NCBI RefSeq assembly: GCF_003443895.1
Contig: NZ_QQOA01000023.1
Coordinates: forward strand, 59,685-123,684
DNA from: Paraburkholderia phosphatilytica
GTDB lineage: Bacteria > Pseudomonadota > Gammaproteobacteria > Burkholderiales > Burkholderiaceae
Direction of reading: 5' to 3'
Length of the DNA stretch: 64,000 bases
Shown here: positions 26,217 to 34,972 of the stretch, piece by piece
Layout of the letters: each line of letters starts with the position of its first letter
Numbering within the stretch: position 1 is the stretch's first letter
Position numbers and translations under genes: made by a program
The notes under the pieces: generated by a model
Database searches by the model: none
The model's input: only the letters and a program-made list of their open reading frames with translations
Told to the model about the DNA's origin: nothing

Positions 26217-27296
26217 ATGAACATGCACATCGACACGGGCACCAACATGAGCAGCCACGGCGACAGCGGCCACGATCCGTCACACGCATCGCACGACGCC
26301 ACCGCCGCGGCGGTAGTAACCGCCGGCGCGGCGCCGCTGCGCGAGCACAAGGAACGCCGCAACCAGATCGTGCGGCTGATCCAGGCGCGCGGCGCGATCG
26401 GCATCCTGATCCTCGTGTGCGCGATCGCCGGCGCGATCTTTCCTGATTTCCTGCATTTCGCCAACTTGGCGGATATTGTCTCCGCAGGTTCTTTCCTCGG
26501 CCTGATCGTGATCGGCCAGAGCCTCGTGATCATCCTCGGCGGCTTCGATCTGTCGGTCGGCTCGCTGGTCGGGCTCGGCACCGTGATCGCGGCGTACGCG
26601 GCGCCGTATGGCTGGGGCGCGGCGATGCTCGCGCCGATCGTCGTCGGCCTGCTGGTCGGACTGGTGAACGGTGTGCTGATCGCGCGGGCGCGGATGGCGC
26701 CGTTCATCGTGACGCTCGCGGCGCTGCTCGGGCTGAAGGGCCTTGCGCTGGTGCTCGCGAGTCAGGATCTGCTGATCGCGAACCCGGGCTTTTTCACGCA
26801 CATCGCGAACGGGTCGCTGTTCGGCATCAGCAGCCTGATCTGGATCCTGCTCGTCGCGTACGCGATCGGCGCGCTCGTGCTCAACTGCACGCCGTACGGC
26901 GCGGCGGTGTTCGCGATCGGCGGCAACGAGGAGGCCGCGCGCATGCTCGGCGTGCGGGTGGAGCGCGTGAAGATCGTCACCTATGGCGTGAGCGGCGCAC
27001 TGGCCGGGCTCGCGGGCGCCCTGCTCGCGTCGCATCTCGATTCGGGTCTGTCGGGCGCGGGCACCGGCTACGAACTGCAGTCGATCGCCGCGGCGGTGAT
27101 CGGCGGCGTGCTGCTGACGGGCGGCGTCGGCACGATGGCGGGACCGCTCGCGGGCGCGATCCTGCTCGGCGTGATCGAAAACGTGATCAACCAGGTCGGC
27201 ACGCTGAGCCCGTATTACCAGAACCTTGCGAGCGGCGCGTTCCTGCTCGTCGCGGTGGTAGTGCAGACGCTGCTCACGAGTTCGCGCAAGCAGTAG
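26217..27296 (+). CDS. yjfF: sugar ABC transporter permease, YjfF-like
   Basis: The second permease is 359 residues with the CUT2 signature GQSLVIILGGFDLSVGSLVG and VIGGVLLTGGVGTMAGPLAG near the C-terminus. The first 45 residues are a His/Ser/Asp-rich cytoplasmic extension (repeated HDPSHASHD-like residues) that E. coli YjfF lacks. It may be disordered or bind metal. It pairs with the YtfT-like permease to form a heterodimeric channel, inferred from synteny. Confidence 0.9.
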   Translation: MNMHIDTGTNMSSHGDSGHDPSHASHDATAAAVVTAGAAPLREHKERRNQIVRLIQARGAIGILILVCAIAGAIFPDFLHFANLADIVSAGSFLGLIVIGQSLVIILGGFDLSVGSLVGLGTVIAAYAAPYGWGAAMLAPIVVGLLVGLVNGVLIARARMAPFIVTLAALLGLKGLALVLASQDLLIANPGFFTHIANGSLFGISSLIWILLVAYAIGALVLNCTPYGAAVFAIGGNEEAARMLGVRVERVKIVTYGVSGALAGLAGALLASHLDSGLSGAGTGYELQSIAAAVIGGVLLTGGVGTMAGPLAGAILLGVIENVINQVGTLSPYYQNLASGAFLLVAVVVQTLLTSSRKQ

Positions 27297-27304
27297 CGGC
27301 CATC

Positions 27305-27400
27305 GGTATTGTTCCTCATTGCTGGGCGGGTTAAGCGCATGCGACATTGCGGGTGGACCGGCCGCGTCAAGACCGCACGGCCGTTTCGCCCAACAATACC
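27305..27400 (+). other. candidate structured 5' leader of the MFS gene
   Basis: GGTATTGTT (27305-27313) and AACAATACC (27392-27400) are perfect complements 78 bases apart. GGGCG (27324-27328) and CGCCC (27387-27391) stack directly inside them. CGGCCG (27359-27364) and CGGCCG (27378-27383) give an inner hairpin. The 3' strand ends seven bases before the AGAGG ribosome-site region of the gene starting at 27419. The arrangement would suit a folded mRNA leader controlling translation. No known riboswitch class is recognised. Confidence 0.4.
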
Positions 27401-27418
27401 TCAAAGCAAGAGGCGCCC

Positions 27419-28819
27419 ATGTCTACCCAGAAGGCTGCCGAGATAGCCGCCCGTTTCGACCGCCTGCCCCCGTCGCGCACGATCTGGACGATGGTGATCC
27501 TGATCTCGCTTGGCGGCGTGTTCGAGTTCTACGACCTGTTCTTCACCGGCTATGTCGCGCCCGGCATGGTCGAATCCGGACTCTTCAAGCCTGAATCGCT
27601 CGGCATCTTCGCCGCGCTGCAACCGCTCGCGGTGGCCGGTTTCGGCACCTTCGTGTTCGCAACCTTCGCCGGCCTGTGGCTCGGCACGCTCGTGTTCGGC
27701 TTCGTCGCCGACCGCTTCGGGCGACGCATGGTGTTCACGTGGTCGCTGATCTGGTACATGATCTGCACGGTGATCATGGCGTTCCAGACCTCCGGCTTCG
27801 CGATCGACATCTGGCGTCTCGTCGCCGGCATCGGCATTGGCGTCGAGCTCGTCACCATCGACACCTACATCTCCGAACTGATCCCGAGCAGCGAACGCGG
27901 CCGCGCTTACGCGGTGAACCAGTTCATCACGTTCTCCGTGGTGCCGGTGATCGCGTTCCTCGCGTACGCGCTGAAGGGCAGCCATCCGTTCGGCCTCGAG
28001 TACTGGCGCGTGGTGATCCTGATCGGCTCGCTCGGCGCGGTGATCGTGTGGGTGCTCCGCCGCAATATTCCCGAAAGCCCGCGCTGGCTGGCGCGCCATG
28101 GCCGCATCGCGGAAGCGGAAGCGATCGTCAACGACATCGAGCGGCGCGTCGCGATCGAGAAAGGCGTGATGCATCTGCCGAAGCCGGAAGCGGTGGTCGC
28201 TGAACAGGAAGGCACCGGCCGCTACGGCGAGATCTTCAGCCCGCGCTACCGCGGCCGCACGCTGCTGCTGTCGATCTTCAACATGGCGCAGGTGATCGGC
28301 TTCTACGGCTTCGCCGCATGGGTGCCGACGCTCTTGATCCATCGCGGCATCCACACCACCGCGAGCCTGGGCTATGCGTTCGTGATCGCCATCGCGAATC
28401 CGTTCGGGCCGCTGCTCGGCGTGTGGTTCGCGGACAAGGTGGAGCGCAAGACGCAGATCGTCGGCGGGCTGCTGATCATGGGCATCGTGATCGCGATCTT
28501 CGCGCAGGTGTCGGAGCCGTGGATGCTGATCGTGCTCGGCGTGCTGTTTACGCTCGCGTCGAACGTGATGTCGTACGCGTACCACGGCTATCAGGCCGAA
28601 CTGTTCCCCACCCGCGTGCGCGCCCGGGCAGTCGGTTTCGTGTATTCGTGGAGCCGCATCTCGGCGGCGTTCGCGGGGCTCGCGATCGGCATCCTGCTGC
28701 ATGGCTACGGCGTGCCGGGTGTGGCCGCGTTCATCGGCGTATCGATGCTGATCGGTATCGCGATGATCCTGCTCGGACCGGCGACGCGCGGCCGTACGCT
28801 GGAGTCGATCAGCCACTGA
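27419..28819 (+). CDS. MFS transporter, metabolite:H+ symporter type
   Basis: The 466-residue product has 12 predicted membrane helices and sugar-porter/metabolite-symporter motifs: FVADRFGRRMVF (loop 2-3), ELIPSSERGRAYAVNQ after helix 5-6 and YQAELFPTRVRARAVGF in the second half. The N-terminal SRTIWTMVILISLGGVFEFYD is typical of the putative metabolite:H+ symporters. The ATG at 27419 is chosen because it lies next to AGAGG and the conserved part begins soon after. It follows the sugar ABC operon by 122 bases, so it may take up the same or a related compound. The substrate is unknown. Confidence 0.88.
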   Translation: MSTQKAAEIAARFDRLPPSRTIWTMVILISLGGVFEFYDLFFTGYVAPGMVESGLFKPESLGIFAALQPLAVAGFGTFVFATFAGLWLGTLVFGFVADRFGRRMVFTWSLIWYMICTVIMAFQTSGFAIDIWRLVAGIGIGVELVTIDTYISELIPSSERGRAYAVNQFITFSVVPVIAFLAYALKGSHPFGLEYWRVVILIGSLGAVIVWVLRRNIPESPRWLARHGRIAEAEAIVNDIERRVAIEKGVMHLPKPEAVVAEQEGTGRYGEIFSPRYRGRTLLLSIFNMAQVIGFYGFAAWVPTLLIHRGIHTTASLGYAFVIAIANPFGPLLGVWFADKVERKTQIVGGLLIMGIVIAIFAQVSEPWMLIVLGVLFTLASNVMSYAYHGYQAELFPTRVRARAVGFVYSWSRISAAFAGLAIGILLHGYGVPGVAAFIGVSMLIGIAMILLGPATRGRTLESISH

Positions 28820-28846
28820 GCGGTTTTTTCCGTCAGTTTCACCGAT

Positions 28847-28878
28847 GCGAGCGCACGAACAGGTGCGCTCGCCTCTTT
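28847..28878. terminator. terminator between MFS gene and mipA-type gene
   Basis: GCGAGCGCAC (28847-28856) and GTGCGCTCGC (28863-28872) form a perfect 10-bp stem with a 6-base loop, followed by CTCTTT. It lies between two convergent genes and may act in both directions. Confidence 0.7.
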
Positions 28879-28892
28879 CCCGCAAGCTCCCG

Positions 28893-29816
28893 CTAGAACT
28901 GATACGCGAACGACAGGTCGACCACCGCGTTGGTCGCCTTCTGCACGATCGGGCTGTGCTGCGCACTGCCCACCAGCTGCTCCACCGCGCCATCGGCCGT
29001 GACGAACCAGTGCTTCTGGAAGAACCAGACCATGCTCACGCCGAATCCCACCGACTTCAGTCCCGCGCTCGCGCCGTACTGCGGGTAGCCCGATTGCATC
29101 GACTGGTTCTGGTTCACGCCGAACCAGCTGTTCATGTATTTCGAATCCGCGAACGTGAGCGTCGGTCCCGCGAACCAGAAGAACTGCTTGTTGCTGCCCG
29201 GCAGCGGCATGTACGCGCCAAGGTCGCCGATCCAGCCGTTCGAGCCGCCGATGTTGCGCCGGACGTCGCCGCGCAGCACCAGCGGAAACTGGTCGGACAC
29301 GACGTACTCGCCGAACAGCTTCACCTCCGGCGCCGGGTTGATGTTGCCGAGGCCGTTCAGATGCTCGGGATCGTCGTGGCCGCGCCGCCCGAGGTCGTAC
29401 GTGCCGGCGATGCCGACGCGCCAGTTGCGTCCCTGCGCGACGTTCACGCCGACGCCCTCGCCGGTGGAGAGAAAGAACAGGTCCTTGTAGCGGATGTCGA
29501 CGGTCGGTCCCAATAGCGGCCGGTAGCGCTCGGAACCGTCATAGCGCGGCGCCAGCGTTGCCCCCATACCCAGTCGAATTTGCCAGTCCGGCACATTCGG
29601 CTGGTACATTTTTTCCAGCGGGATGCCGACGGAATACTGCCACTCCGCGAGCGGCGAAGGCGTCTGCGCGTGCGCGCCGGAAGCCGCCAGCATCGAGAGC
29701 GCGAACGCCGCCGCCGAAGCGGCGGGCTTCGCGCGCGCCGGCGGCATGGGCGCGGAAAGCGTGCAGCGCGCACGCGGGAAAGCTGGATTGCGCAGCCGTT
29801 CGTTCGCTGTCGTCAT
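28893..29816 (-). CDS. MipA/OmpV-family outer-membrane protein
   Basis: The product is 307 residues from the ATG at 29816. A long, basic signal region ends SMLAASGAHAQ, so the protein is exported. The mature part is a beta-barrel with alternating aromatic residues and ends in AYQF, the C-terminal phenylalanine used for outer-membrane assembly. GMGATLAPRYDGSERYRPLL is the MipA/OmpV mark. Family members scaffold murein synthesis enzymes or respond to osmotic conditions; the role here is not known. The upstream open frame (69 codons) lacks signal-peptide character. Confidence 0.85.
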   Translation of the reverse strand: MTTANERLRNPAFPRARCTLSAPMPPARAKPAASAAAFALSMLAASGAHAQTPSPLAEWQYSVGIPLEKMYQPNVPDWQIRLGMGATLAPRYDGSERYRPLLGPTVDIRYKDLFFLSTGEGVGVNVAQGRNWRVGIAGTYDLGRRGHDDPEHLNGLGNINPAPEVKLFGEYVVSDQFPLVLRGDVRRNIGGSNGWIGDLGAYMPLPGSNKQFFWFAGPTLTFADSKYMNSWFGVNQNQSMQSGYPQYGASAGLKSVGFGVSMVWFFQKHWFVTADGAVEQLVGSAQHSPIVQKATNAVVDLSFAYQF

Positions 29817-29983
29817 GTCGTGAGTACCCGAGGTGCAGATCGCACATCGTGTAGCAACCACTGTTCCAGACGAACGGTTGTTCGCGGCACACACGCGCAT
29901 CGGCGGGGATTCGCGCGATGCGCACGCAGCGCCGCGTAGCGCGCACGCGACGGCCCTTGCGGCCGCATCCATCGCGCGCCGGT

Positions 29984-32086
29984 TCAAGCCGGCACCGTTT
30001 CGGCCTGCGCCTGACGCGACCACACGCGATGCTGGCCGGCGGCATCGACGAACGACTTCAGCACCTGTTTCAGTGCGCCATCGTCGCCGGTGGCCACACC
30101 GTCCGCATTGCCCGGCAGATGCGCAGCGTTGAGCACGTCGCGGCCGCTGCCGAGCGCGCCGATCGCCTTCAGATGACGGAACGCCTCAAGCACGAAATGG
30201 CGCGCATCGCCGGATTGCGCGAGCGCGTCCGTCGCCGGTTTGCCGCTCACGATGAACACCGCATCGAACATCACCGACGGCATGCCCGCGATCGTCGCAT
30301 CGGGCGTCACGTCGCCGATCGCCGCGAGCGATGGCGCGATCACGAGCGCGTGCGCGCCTTCGGCCGCGAGCGCATCGCGTAACTGCCTTAGCACCGCGAC
30401 GTCCGCGCCCGGCGCCGCGAGCAGCGCGACCTTGCGCGTCCTGATGCCGGGCTTCACGCGGTTCAGCAGACTCAGCGCCGGCGACGCATCCGGCGACGGC
30501 TTGCCCGGCTTGCTGCCTGGCTTGGGTGCGGGCAGCCCGAGCGCGGTGGCCACCTTGCCCGCGAGATCGAGATCGATGTTCGCGAGGATCTGGTTCACGA
30601 CGCGTTCGCGGATCTCCGGCTTCGTCACCTTGCCGAGTTCGAACGAATACGCCGCGAGAATGTGATCCTTCTCCGGCTGCGACATGCTGTTGTAGAACAT
30701 CGTGGCCTGCGAGAAATGATCGGCGAACGAGTCGCTGCGCACGCGGATCTTCGTGCCTTCCACGCGCTCCTGATAGCTCTCGAAACCGCCCTGTTCGACC
30801 GGCGTTTCCTTCGGCCAGCCGCCGCTCACCGTGTTCGGTTCATACGATGCCTGGCCGAGGTTGATGGTCTGCCGATGCATCGCGTCGCGCTGGTTGTTGT
30901 GGAACGGGCAGACCGGCCGGTTGATCGGGATCTCGTGGAAATTCGGGCCGCCGAGCCGGCTGATCTGCGTATCCGTGTACGAGAAGAGCCGCCCCTGCAG
31001 CAGCGGATCGTTCGAGAAGTCGATGCCCGGCACGATATGGCCCGGATGAAACGCGACCTGTTCCGTCTCCGCGAAGAAGTTGTCGGGATTGCGGTTGAGC
31101 GTCATCTTGCCGATGATCTTCACCGGCACGAGCTCTTCGGGAATCAGCTTGGTTGCATCGAGCAGATCGAAGCTGAAGGTGTGCTCGTCCTTTTCCTCGA
31201 CGATCTGCACGCCGAGTTCGAACTCGGGATAGTCGCCGCGCTCGATCGCTTCCCACAGGTCGCGGCGATGATAATCGGGGTCCTTGCCCGCAATTTTCTG
31301 CGCTTCGTCCCACATCAGCGAATACGAGCCGAGCACCGGGCGCCAGTGAAACTTCACGAAGCACCCTTCGCCCTTCGCATTGATGAAGCGGAACGTGTGC
31401 ACGCCGAAGCCTTCCATCGTGCGCAGGCTCTTCGGAATCGCACGGTCCGACATCGCCCAGATCACCGTATGCGCGCTTTCGGGCACGAGCGACACGAAGT
31501 CCCAGAAGGTATCGTGCGCGGTGCCGCCGGTCGGCATTTCATTCGGCGCTTCCGGTTTCACCGCATGCACGAAGTCTGGAAACTTGATCGCGTCCTGAAT
31601 GAAGAACACCGGCACGTTATTGCCGACCAGGTCGAAGTTGCCTTCGTCCGTGTAGAACTTCGTCGCGAAGCCGCGCACGTCGCGCACCGTATCCGACGAG
31701 CCGCGCGGACCCTGCACCGTCGAAAAGCGCACATACACCGGCGTCAGACGCGATGGATCGTTGAGAAAGCCCGCGCGCGTGATGTCCGCCTGCGATTCAT
31801 ACACCTGAAACACGCCGTGCGCGGCAGAACCACGCGCATGCACGATGCGCTCGGGAATGCGCTCGTGATCGAAGTGCGTGATCTTCTCGCGCATGATGAA
31901 GTCTTCGAGCAGCGAAGGACCTCGCGGGCCTGCGCGCAACGTGTTCTGGTTGTCGGCGATCTTCACGCCCTGATTGGTGCGCAGCGCTTCGCCGTCGGGA
32001 CGCGCGCGAAACGTCTCGAGGCTCTCCGATTTTGCGTCTGTGCTTTGCGTGTTCTGGGTGCTGCGCTGCTTCGACTGACTGGCCAT
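29984..32086 (-). CDS. katE: large-subunit catalase (HPII/KatE type)
   Basis: The 700-residue product decomposes hydrogen peroxide in the cytoplasm. The haem pocket is visible: catalytic His in RIVHARGSAAHG (about residue 80), Asn in LVGNNVPVFFIQD and the proximal haem ligand Tyr in RLFSYTDTQISRLGG. Residues about 530-700 form the extra C-terminal DJ-1/amidotransferase-like domain (VALLAAPGADVAVLRQLRDA) that marks clade 2 large-subunit catalases. The ATG at 32086 has AAGGAG nine bases upstream. It follows the yjbQ-like gene on the same strand. Confidence 0.95.
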   Translation of the reverse strand: MASQSKQRSTQNTQSTDAKSESLETFRARPDGEALRTNQGVKIADNQNTLRAGPRGPSLLEDFIMREKITHFDHERIPERIVHARGSAAHGVFQVYESQADITRAGFLNDPSRLTPVYVRFSTVQGPRGSSDTVRDVRGFATKFYTDEGNFDLVGNNVPVFFIQDAIKFPDFVHAVKPEAPNEMPTGGTAHDTFWDFVSLVPESAHTVIWAMSDRAIPKSLRTMEGFGVHTFRFINAKGEGCFVKFHWRPVLGSYSLMWDEAQKIAGKDPDYHRRDLWEAIERGDYPEFELGVQIVEEKDEHTFSFDLLDATKLIPEELVPVKIIGKMTLNRNPDNFFAETEQVAFHPGHIVPGIDFSNDPLLQGRLFSYTDTQISRLGGPNFHEIPINRPVCPFHNNQRDAMHRQTINLGQASYEPNTVSGGWPKETPVEQGGFESYQERVEGTKIRVRSDSFADHFSQATMFYNSMSQPEKDHILAAYSFELGKVTKPEIRERVVNQILANIDLDLAGKVATALGLPAPKPGSKPGKPSPDASPALSLLNRVKPGIRTRKVALLAAPGADVAVLRQLRDALAAEGAHALVIAPSLAAIGDVTPDATIAGMPSVMFDAVFIVSGKPATDALAQSGDARHFVLEAFRHLKAIGALGSGRDVLNAAHLPGNADGVATGDDGALKQVLKSFVDAAGQHRVWSRQAQAETVPA

Positions 32087-32201
32087 TTGCCGGACTCCTT
32101 GCGTTGGACGGTACGCCGGGCGAAGGCTCGGCGCGTGCGTCAACGGGCAGCAAGCGATGTTCCTTTGAGCGATTCCTTTGACGAGATCCTGTGTTGCGGT
32201 A

Positions 32202-32621
32202 TCAGTCGCCGATCACGTGCAACACGATGTCGCGCCGATGCGCACGGCGCCGGTGCTCGAATACGTAGATGCCTTGCCACGTGCCGAGCGTCGGCCTGCC
32301 GTGTTCGACAGGCACGACGAGGTGCACCTGCGTGAGCGCGGTACGCAGATGCGCGGGCATATCGTCGTCGCCTTCGTCGTCATGCTCGTAGCGCGTGGGG
32401 TCTTCGGGCGCGATCGTCGCGAAGTACGCTTCGAGATCGCGGCGTACCGAAGGATCCGCATTCTCCTGTATCAGTAACGACGCAGACGTATGACGGCAGA
32501 ACACGGTCAGCACGCCTGTCTGGATGCGCTGCTCCGCGAGCCATGCGTTGATCTGCCGCGTGATGTCGTAAAGGCCCTGGCCGCGCGTGTCGACGTCGAG
32601 ATGCCCGATTGCCTGCTTCAT
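32202..32621 (-). CDS. YjbQ family protein (secondary thiamine-phosphate synthase type)
   Basis: The 139-residue product is a full-length YjbQ/UPF0047 protein. Diagnostic features are GLYDITRQINAWLAEQRIQT, CRHTSASLLIQENADPSV and the C-terminal GTWQGIYVFEHR. Family members show weak thiamine-phosphate synthase activity, but the physiological role is unclear. An acidic DDEGDDDMPAHLR segment precedes the histidine-rich core as in relatives. It lies 115 bases upstream of the catalase gene and may share its promoter. Confidence 0.9.
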   Translation of the reverse strand: MKQAIGHLDVDTRGQGLYDITRQINAWLAEQRIQTGVLTVFCRHTSASLLIQENADPSVRRDLEAYFATIAPEDPTRYEHDDEGDDDMPAHLRTALTQVHLVVPVEHGRPTLGTWQGIYVFEHRRRAHRRDIVLHVIGD

Positions 32622-32871
32622 TGCGTTGTCCTTCCTGTGTCGTTTCCCTGGTTCGTTCGCCCGCGATTGTGCAGCAGATCGATGTACGCGACACGTGTTT
32701 TCGCGTCATCGGGTTGCCGTCGGAACTGGCGCGCAACACGTGTTCCCGCATCGCCATCTACTGCATGCACCGCGCGGCGCATGCAGCGAGGCACACCGCT
32801 TGCGCGACCGTGTATGAGGCGATCCGCAGTCATCGCTGACGAATTCAACTGCATTGAAGGAGGACAGCACC

Positions 32872-33300
32872 ATGAATACGGTAACCAGAAATCTGCTCGC
32901 TTCCGCAATCGTGATGGCGCTCTCGGGCGGCGCATTTGCCGCGGGCATGGGCGGTAGCGGTGGTGGTAGCGGCGCGGGAAGCGCAGGAAGCGCGGGCAGC
33001 ACCGGTGTGGGTGCGGGCGGCAGTACGACTGGCGGCGCGGCGGGCGTGACCACGCCGGGCACGAACATGAACGCAACACCCGGCGCCAGCATGAGCACAA
33101 CCCCAGGCGGTACGACCGGCTCCGATAGCGGCTACGGTTCGCCGGGCGTGACGGGCACAGGCGCGGGCACTCGAACCGGCGCGGGCACCGCACCGGACGC
33201 GACGGGCGGCACCGCTGGCAGTACTGGCAGCAGCGGAAACAACAACATGCCGAACATGATGCAGACCATGCCGGGTTCGAGCGGTGAGAATGGACAATGA
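32872..33300 (+). CDS. secreted Gly/Ser/Thr-rich low-complexity protein
   Basis: The 142-residue product starts at the ATG at 32872, seven bases after AAGGAGG. It has a signal peptide ending SGGAFAA. The rest is almost only Gly, Ser, Thr, Ala and Pro in short degenerate repeats (GGSGGGSGAGSAGSAGS, then GTGAGTRTGAGTAPDATGG) with Met/Asn clusters. It is probably unfolded in the periplasm or outside. I recognise no family. The excellent ribosome site and signal sequence argue that it is real. Confidence 0.75.
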   Translation: MNTVTRNLLASAIVMALSGGAFAAGMGGSGGGSGAGSAGSAGSTGVGAGGSTTGGAAGVTTPGTNMNATPGASMSTTPGGTTGSDSGYGSPGVTGTGAGTRTGAGTAPDATGGTAGSTGSSGNNNMPNMMQTMPGSSGENGQ

Positions 33301-33371
33301 GTGACCATACGTGGCCAATGACACACTGAACTCATTAGTCATCCCGATCGTTCATTCGATCACTAATCACC

Positions 33372-33722
33372 ATGAGCTCAATCCCACCGGAAACGTCGCT
33401 CGACGCGGCATCGAATCCACCACCCGATCTCGCCACGATCATGGCGACTCTCGCGAGCCGGCTCGATCTGGACGTGACCCAACTCGTGCTGAGCGAGGAC
33501 CAGGGCCGCGTAATCGTCACCGGCACGTTGCCGCTGCGCAGGATGGTGCATCAGGTGCAGACGCTGATCGAAACGCAGCCGGACGTGCGCGCGGCAGAGA
33601 TGCGCGTCGACGTGGTCACGCAGGACTTCGCGGAAGCGGAACGCCGCCAGCAGGCGGATCGTCGCGATGCGTCGGAAGTCGTGAAGGACGAACGCGACCG
33701 GCAGACCGGTCACGAAATCTAG
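33372..33722 (+). CDS. BON-like domain protein
   Basis: The 116-residue product has no signal peptide. Residues about 35-85 (DLDVTQLVLSEDQGRVIVTG, then LRRMVHQVQTLIETQPDVRA) fit a BON-like alpha-beta fold in which a beta-hairpin with a conserved Gly is followed by a helix. The C-terminus is highly charged (ERRQQADRRDASEVVKDERD). BON domains bind phospholipids or other proteins. Function here is unknown. It lies 71 bases after the Gly-rich protein gene, possibly in one operon. Confidence 0.6.
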   Translation: MSSIPPETSLDAASNPPPDLATIMATLASRLDLDVTQLVLSEDQGRVIVTGTLPLRRMVHQVQTLIETQPDVRAAEMRVDVVTQDFAEAERRQQADRRDASEVVKDERDRQTGHEI

Positions 33723-33902
33723 CGATGCGGCTTTTTGGGGCGAGCAAACCGGCAGGCGCTCGACGCACCACATTAAAGCGTCACGCACTTTCATGCAGCA
33801 TTTAATGCACACAAATGCAGCACATGACCACCAATGAGGTGCGTTCGGGTTGCAAAAAAACCGGTTCCAGCACGATAATTCCTCGCCTGGTATATTCCGT
33901 GC

Positions 33903-34047
33903 TTCATCCTGACGCCCCGGCAACGGCGCTGGGGGCTTGCGATGTCGGCAGAAAGGATCGGCCCCAAGCCGCTCTGGAGTTGACACAGCACCACCGGACA
34001 ACGGCGTCCCTGGCCGCGCGCATCGCGCGGCGGGATGCCGTTTTTTA
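33903..34047 (+). ncRNA. candidate structured small RNA or mRNA leader
   Basis: A TATATT box (33891-33896) could start a transcript of about 145 bases near 33903 that ends at the strong terminator 34001-34047. Inside, GCCCC (33914-33918) can pair with GGGGC (33932-33936), or the latter can pair with GCCCC at 33961-33965. The word CAACGGCG occurs twice (33921, 33999), and the second copy is part of the terminator stem. Mutually exclusive pairings with a terminator suggest a regulatory leader, but a stand-alone small RNA is equally possible. No matching known RNA class is recognised. The -35 box is weak. Nothing else is visible in the gap 33723-33902. Confidence 0.4.
34001..34047 (+). terminator. 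strong intrinsic terminator
   Basis: ACGGCGTCCC (34001-34010) pairs with GGGATGCCGT (34032-34041) with one G-U pair. GCCGCGCG (34013-34020) pairs with CGCGCGGC (34024-34031) around a CAT loop. Six T residues follow (34041-34046). There is no gene of matching strand within 275 bases upstream, so it must end an unannotated transcript or attenuate a leader. Confidence 0.85.
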
Positions 34048-34084
34048 TTGGTCGGAGCGACGACGCTGCGACGCAAGACCCAGG

Positions 34085-34360
34085 ATGCCGATCGTGACCA
34101 AGCGTCGCCCCGCTGTATTCGCACGTCTCAGCGATCTGTTCGCGCCGCAACGCGCCGAGCAGATCCTGTTGCCGCCCGCCGCCGACAGCGCCGACGGCGC
34201 GTCCGGTGCCGGCAAACGCGATACCGCGGCGCTTCGTCCCGCCCGTCTGCGCGACCGCCGCGGCTCGCGTCCGGCACGGCGCGACGGCCGTCGCGTGCGG
34301 GGCAGCGCGCCTCGTCCAGCCGCACGCTGCGCGGCATCGCGCGGGAACCCGGCCGCCTGA
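34085..34360 (+). CDS. possible Arg-rich small protein
   Basis: An ATG at 34085, 38 bases after the strong terminator, opens a 91-codon frame. The N-terminal half (MPIVTKRRPAVFARLSDLFA) looks protein-like. The second half is Arg/Ala/Pro-rich and resembles chance translation of G/C-rich DNA. The ribosome site is weak. I include it because a leader with a terminator ahead of a small gene would make functional sense. Confidence 0.25.
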   Translation: MPIVTKRRPAVFARLSDLFAPQRAEQILLPPAADSADGASGAGKRDTAALRPARLRDRRGSRPARRDGRRVRGSAPRPAARCAASRGNPAA

Positions 34361-34552
34361 GCGACGCCCGGCGGCTCGCTCATCTGATCTTCACGCTGAC
34401 CATCATCCAGCGGCGGCCACTTCGGCTGGCCGCGAGCAAACATCCTCCCGCCCGCATCTGCGTTGCCCTTTCGCGCGGCAAACACACAAAACCCGGCCCC
34501 GACGGCTCAACTTCTGATAAGTTTTGCCTTTTGCCCGCACGGCCGACCGTCG

Positions 34553-34966
34553 ATGAAATCACCCAGCCGCGAACTCGCGAAGACAGACTTCGAGCAACTG
34601 TCGGAATTCCGCTACCAGATGCGCCGCTTCGAGCGCTTTTCCGAGCAGGCCGCACAAGGCGAAGGCATCACGCCGCTGCAATACCTGTTGCTGTTGCACG
34701 TGAAGGGCTATCCGGGTCGCGAGTGGGCAACCATCGGCGAACTCGCCGAACGGCTGCAGGCGCAACATCACGGCGTGGTGGCGCTCGTATCGCGCTGCGA
34801 AGCGCTCGACCTGGTCAAGCGCAAGGTGAGCGAGACCGATCGCCGGCAGGTGGAAGTGCATCTGCTGAAGGCCGGCGATCGCGTGCTGGCGCGGCTCGCC
34901 AAACTGCACCGCGCCGAGCTGCGCTCGCTCAAGGGCACCTTCAGCGTGCCGCAGATCGATCTCTGA
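34553..34966 (+). CDS. MarR-family transcriptional regulator
   Basis: The 137-residue product has the winged helix-turn-helix of MarR proteins: ITPLQYLLLLHVKGYPGRE, then TIGELAERLQAQHHGVVALV as the DNA-reading helix, and RKVSETDRRQVEVHLLKAG as the wing. The helical ends provide dimerization. The ATG at 34553 is preferred, since codons upstream do not fit the family. It converges with transketolase, with only six bases between the stop codons. No clear target is adjacent. Confidence 0.88.
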   Translation: MKSPSRELAKTDFEQLSEFRYQMRRFERFSEQAAQGEGITPLQYLLLLHVKGYPGREWATIGELAERLQAQHHGVVALVSRCEALDLVKRKVSETDRRQVEVHLLKAGDRVLARLAKLHRAELRSLKGTFSVPQIDL

Positions 34967-34972
34967 ACCCGC

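Noticed and set aside
23543..26707. 1054-codon open frame on the minus strand
   Set aside because: It lies exactly antisense to the sugar ABC operon, whose proteins are clearly conserved. It arises from codon bias in G/C-rich DNA. Its residues are Arg/His/Asp-rich and without domains.
34085..34360. 91-codon Arg-rich frame as a confident gene
   Set aside because: Weak ribosome site and chance-like composition in the second half. Kept only as a low-confidence feature.
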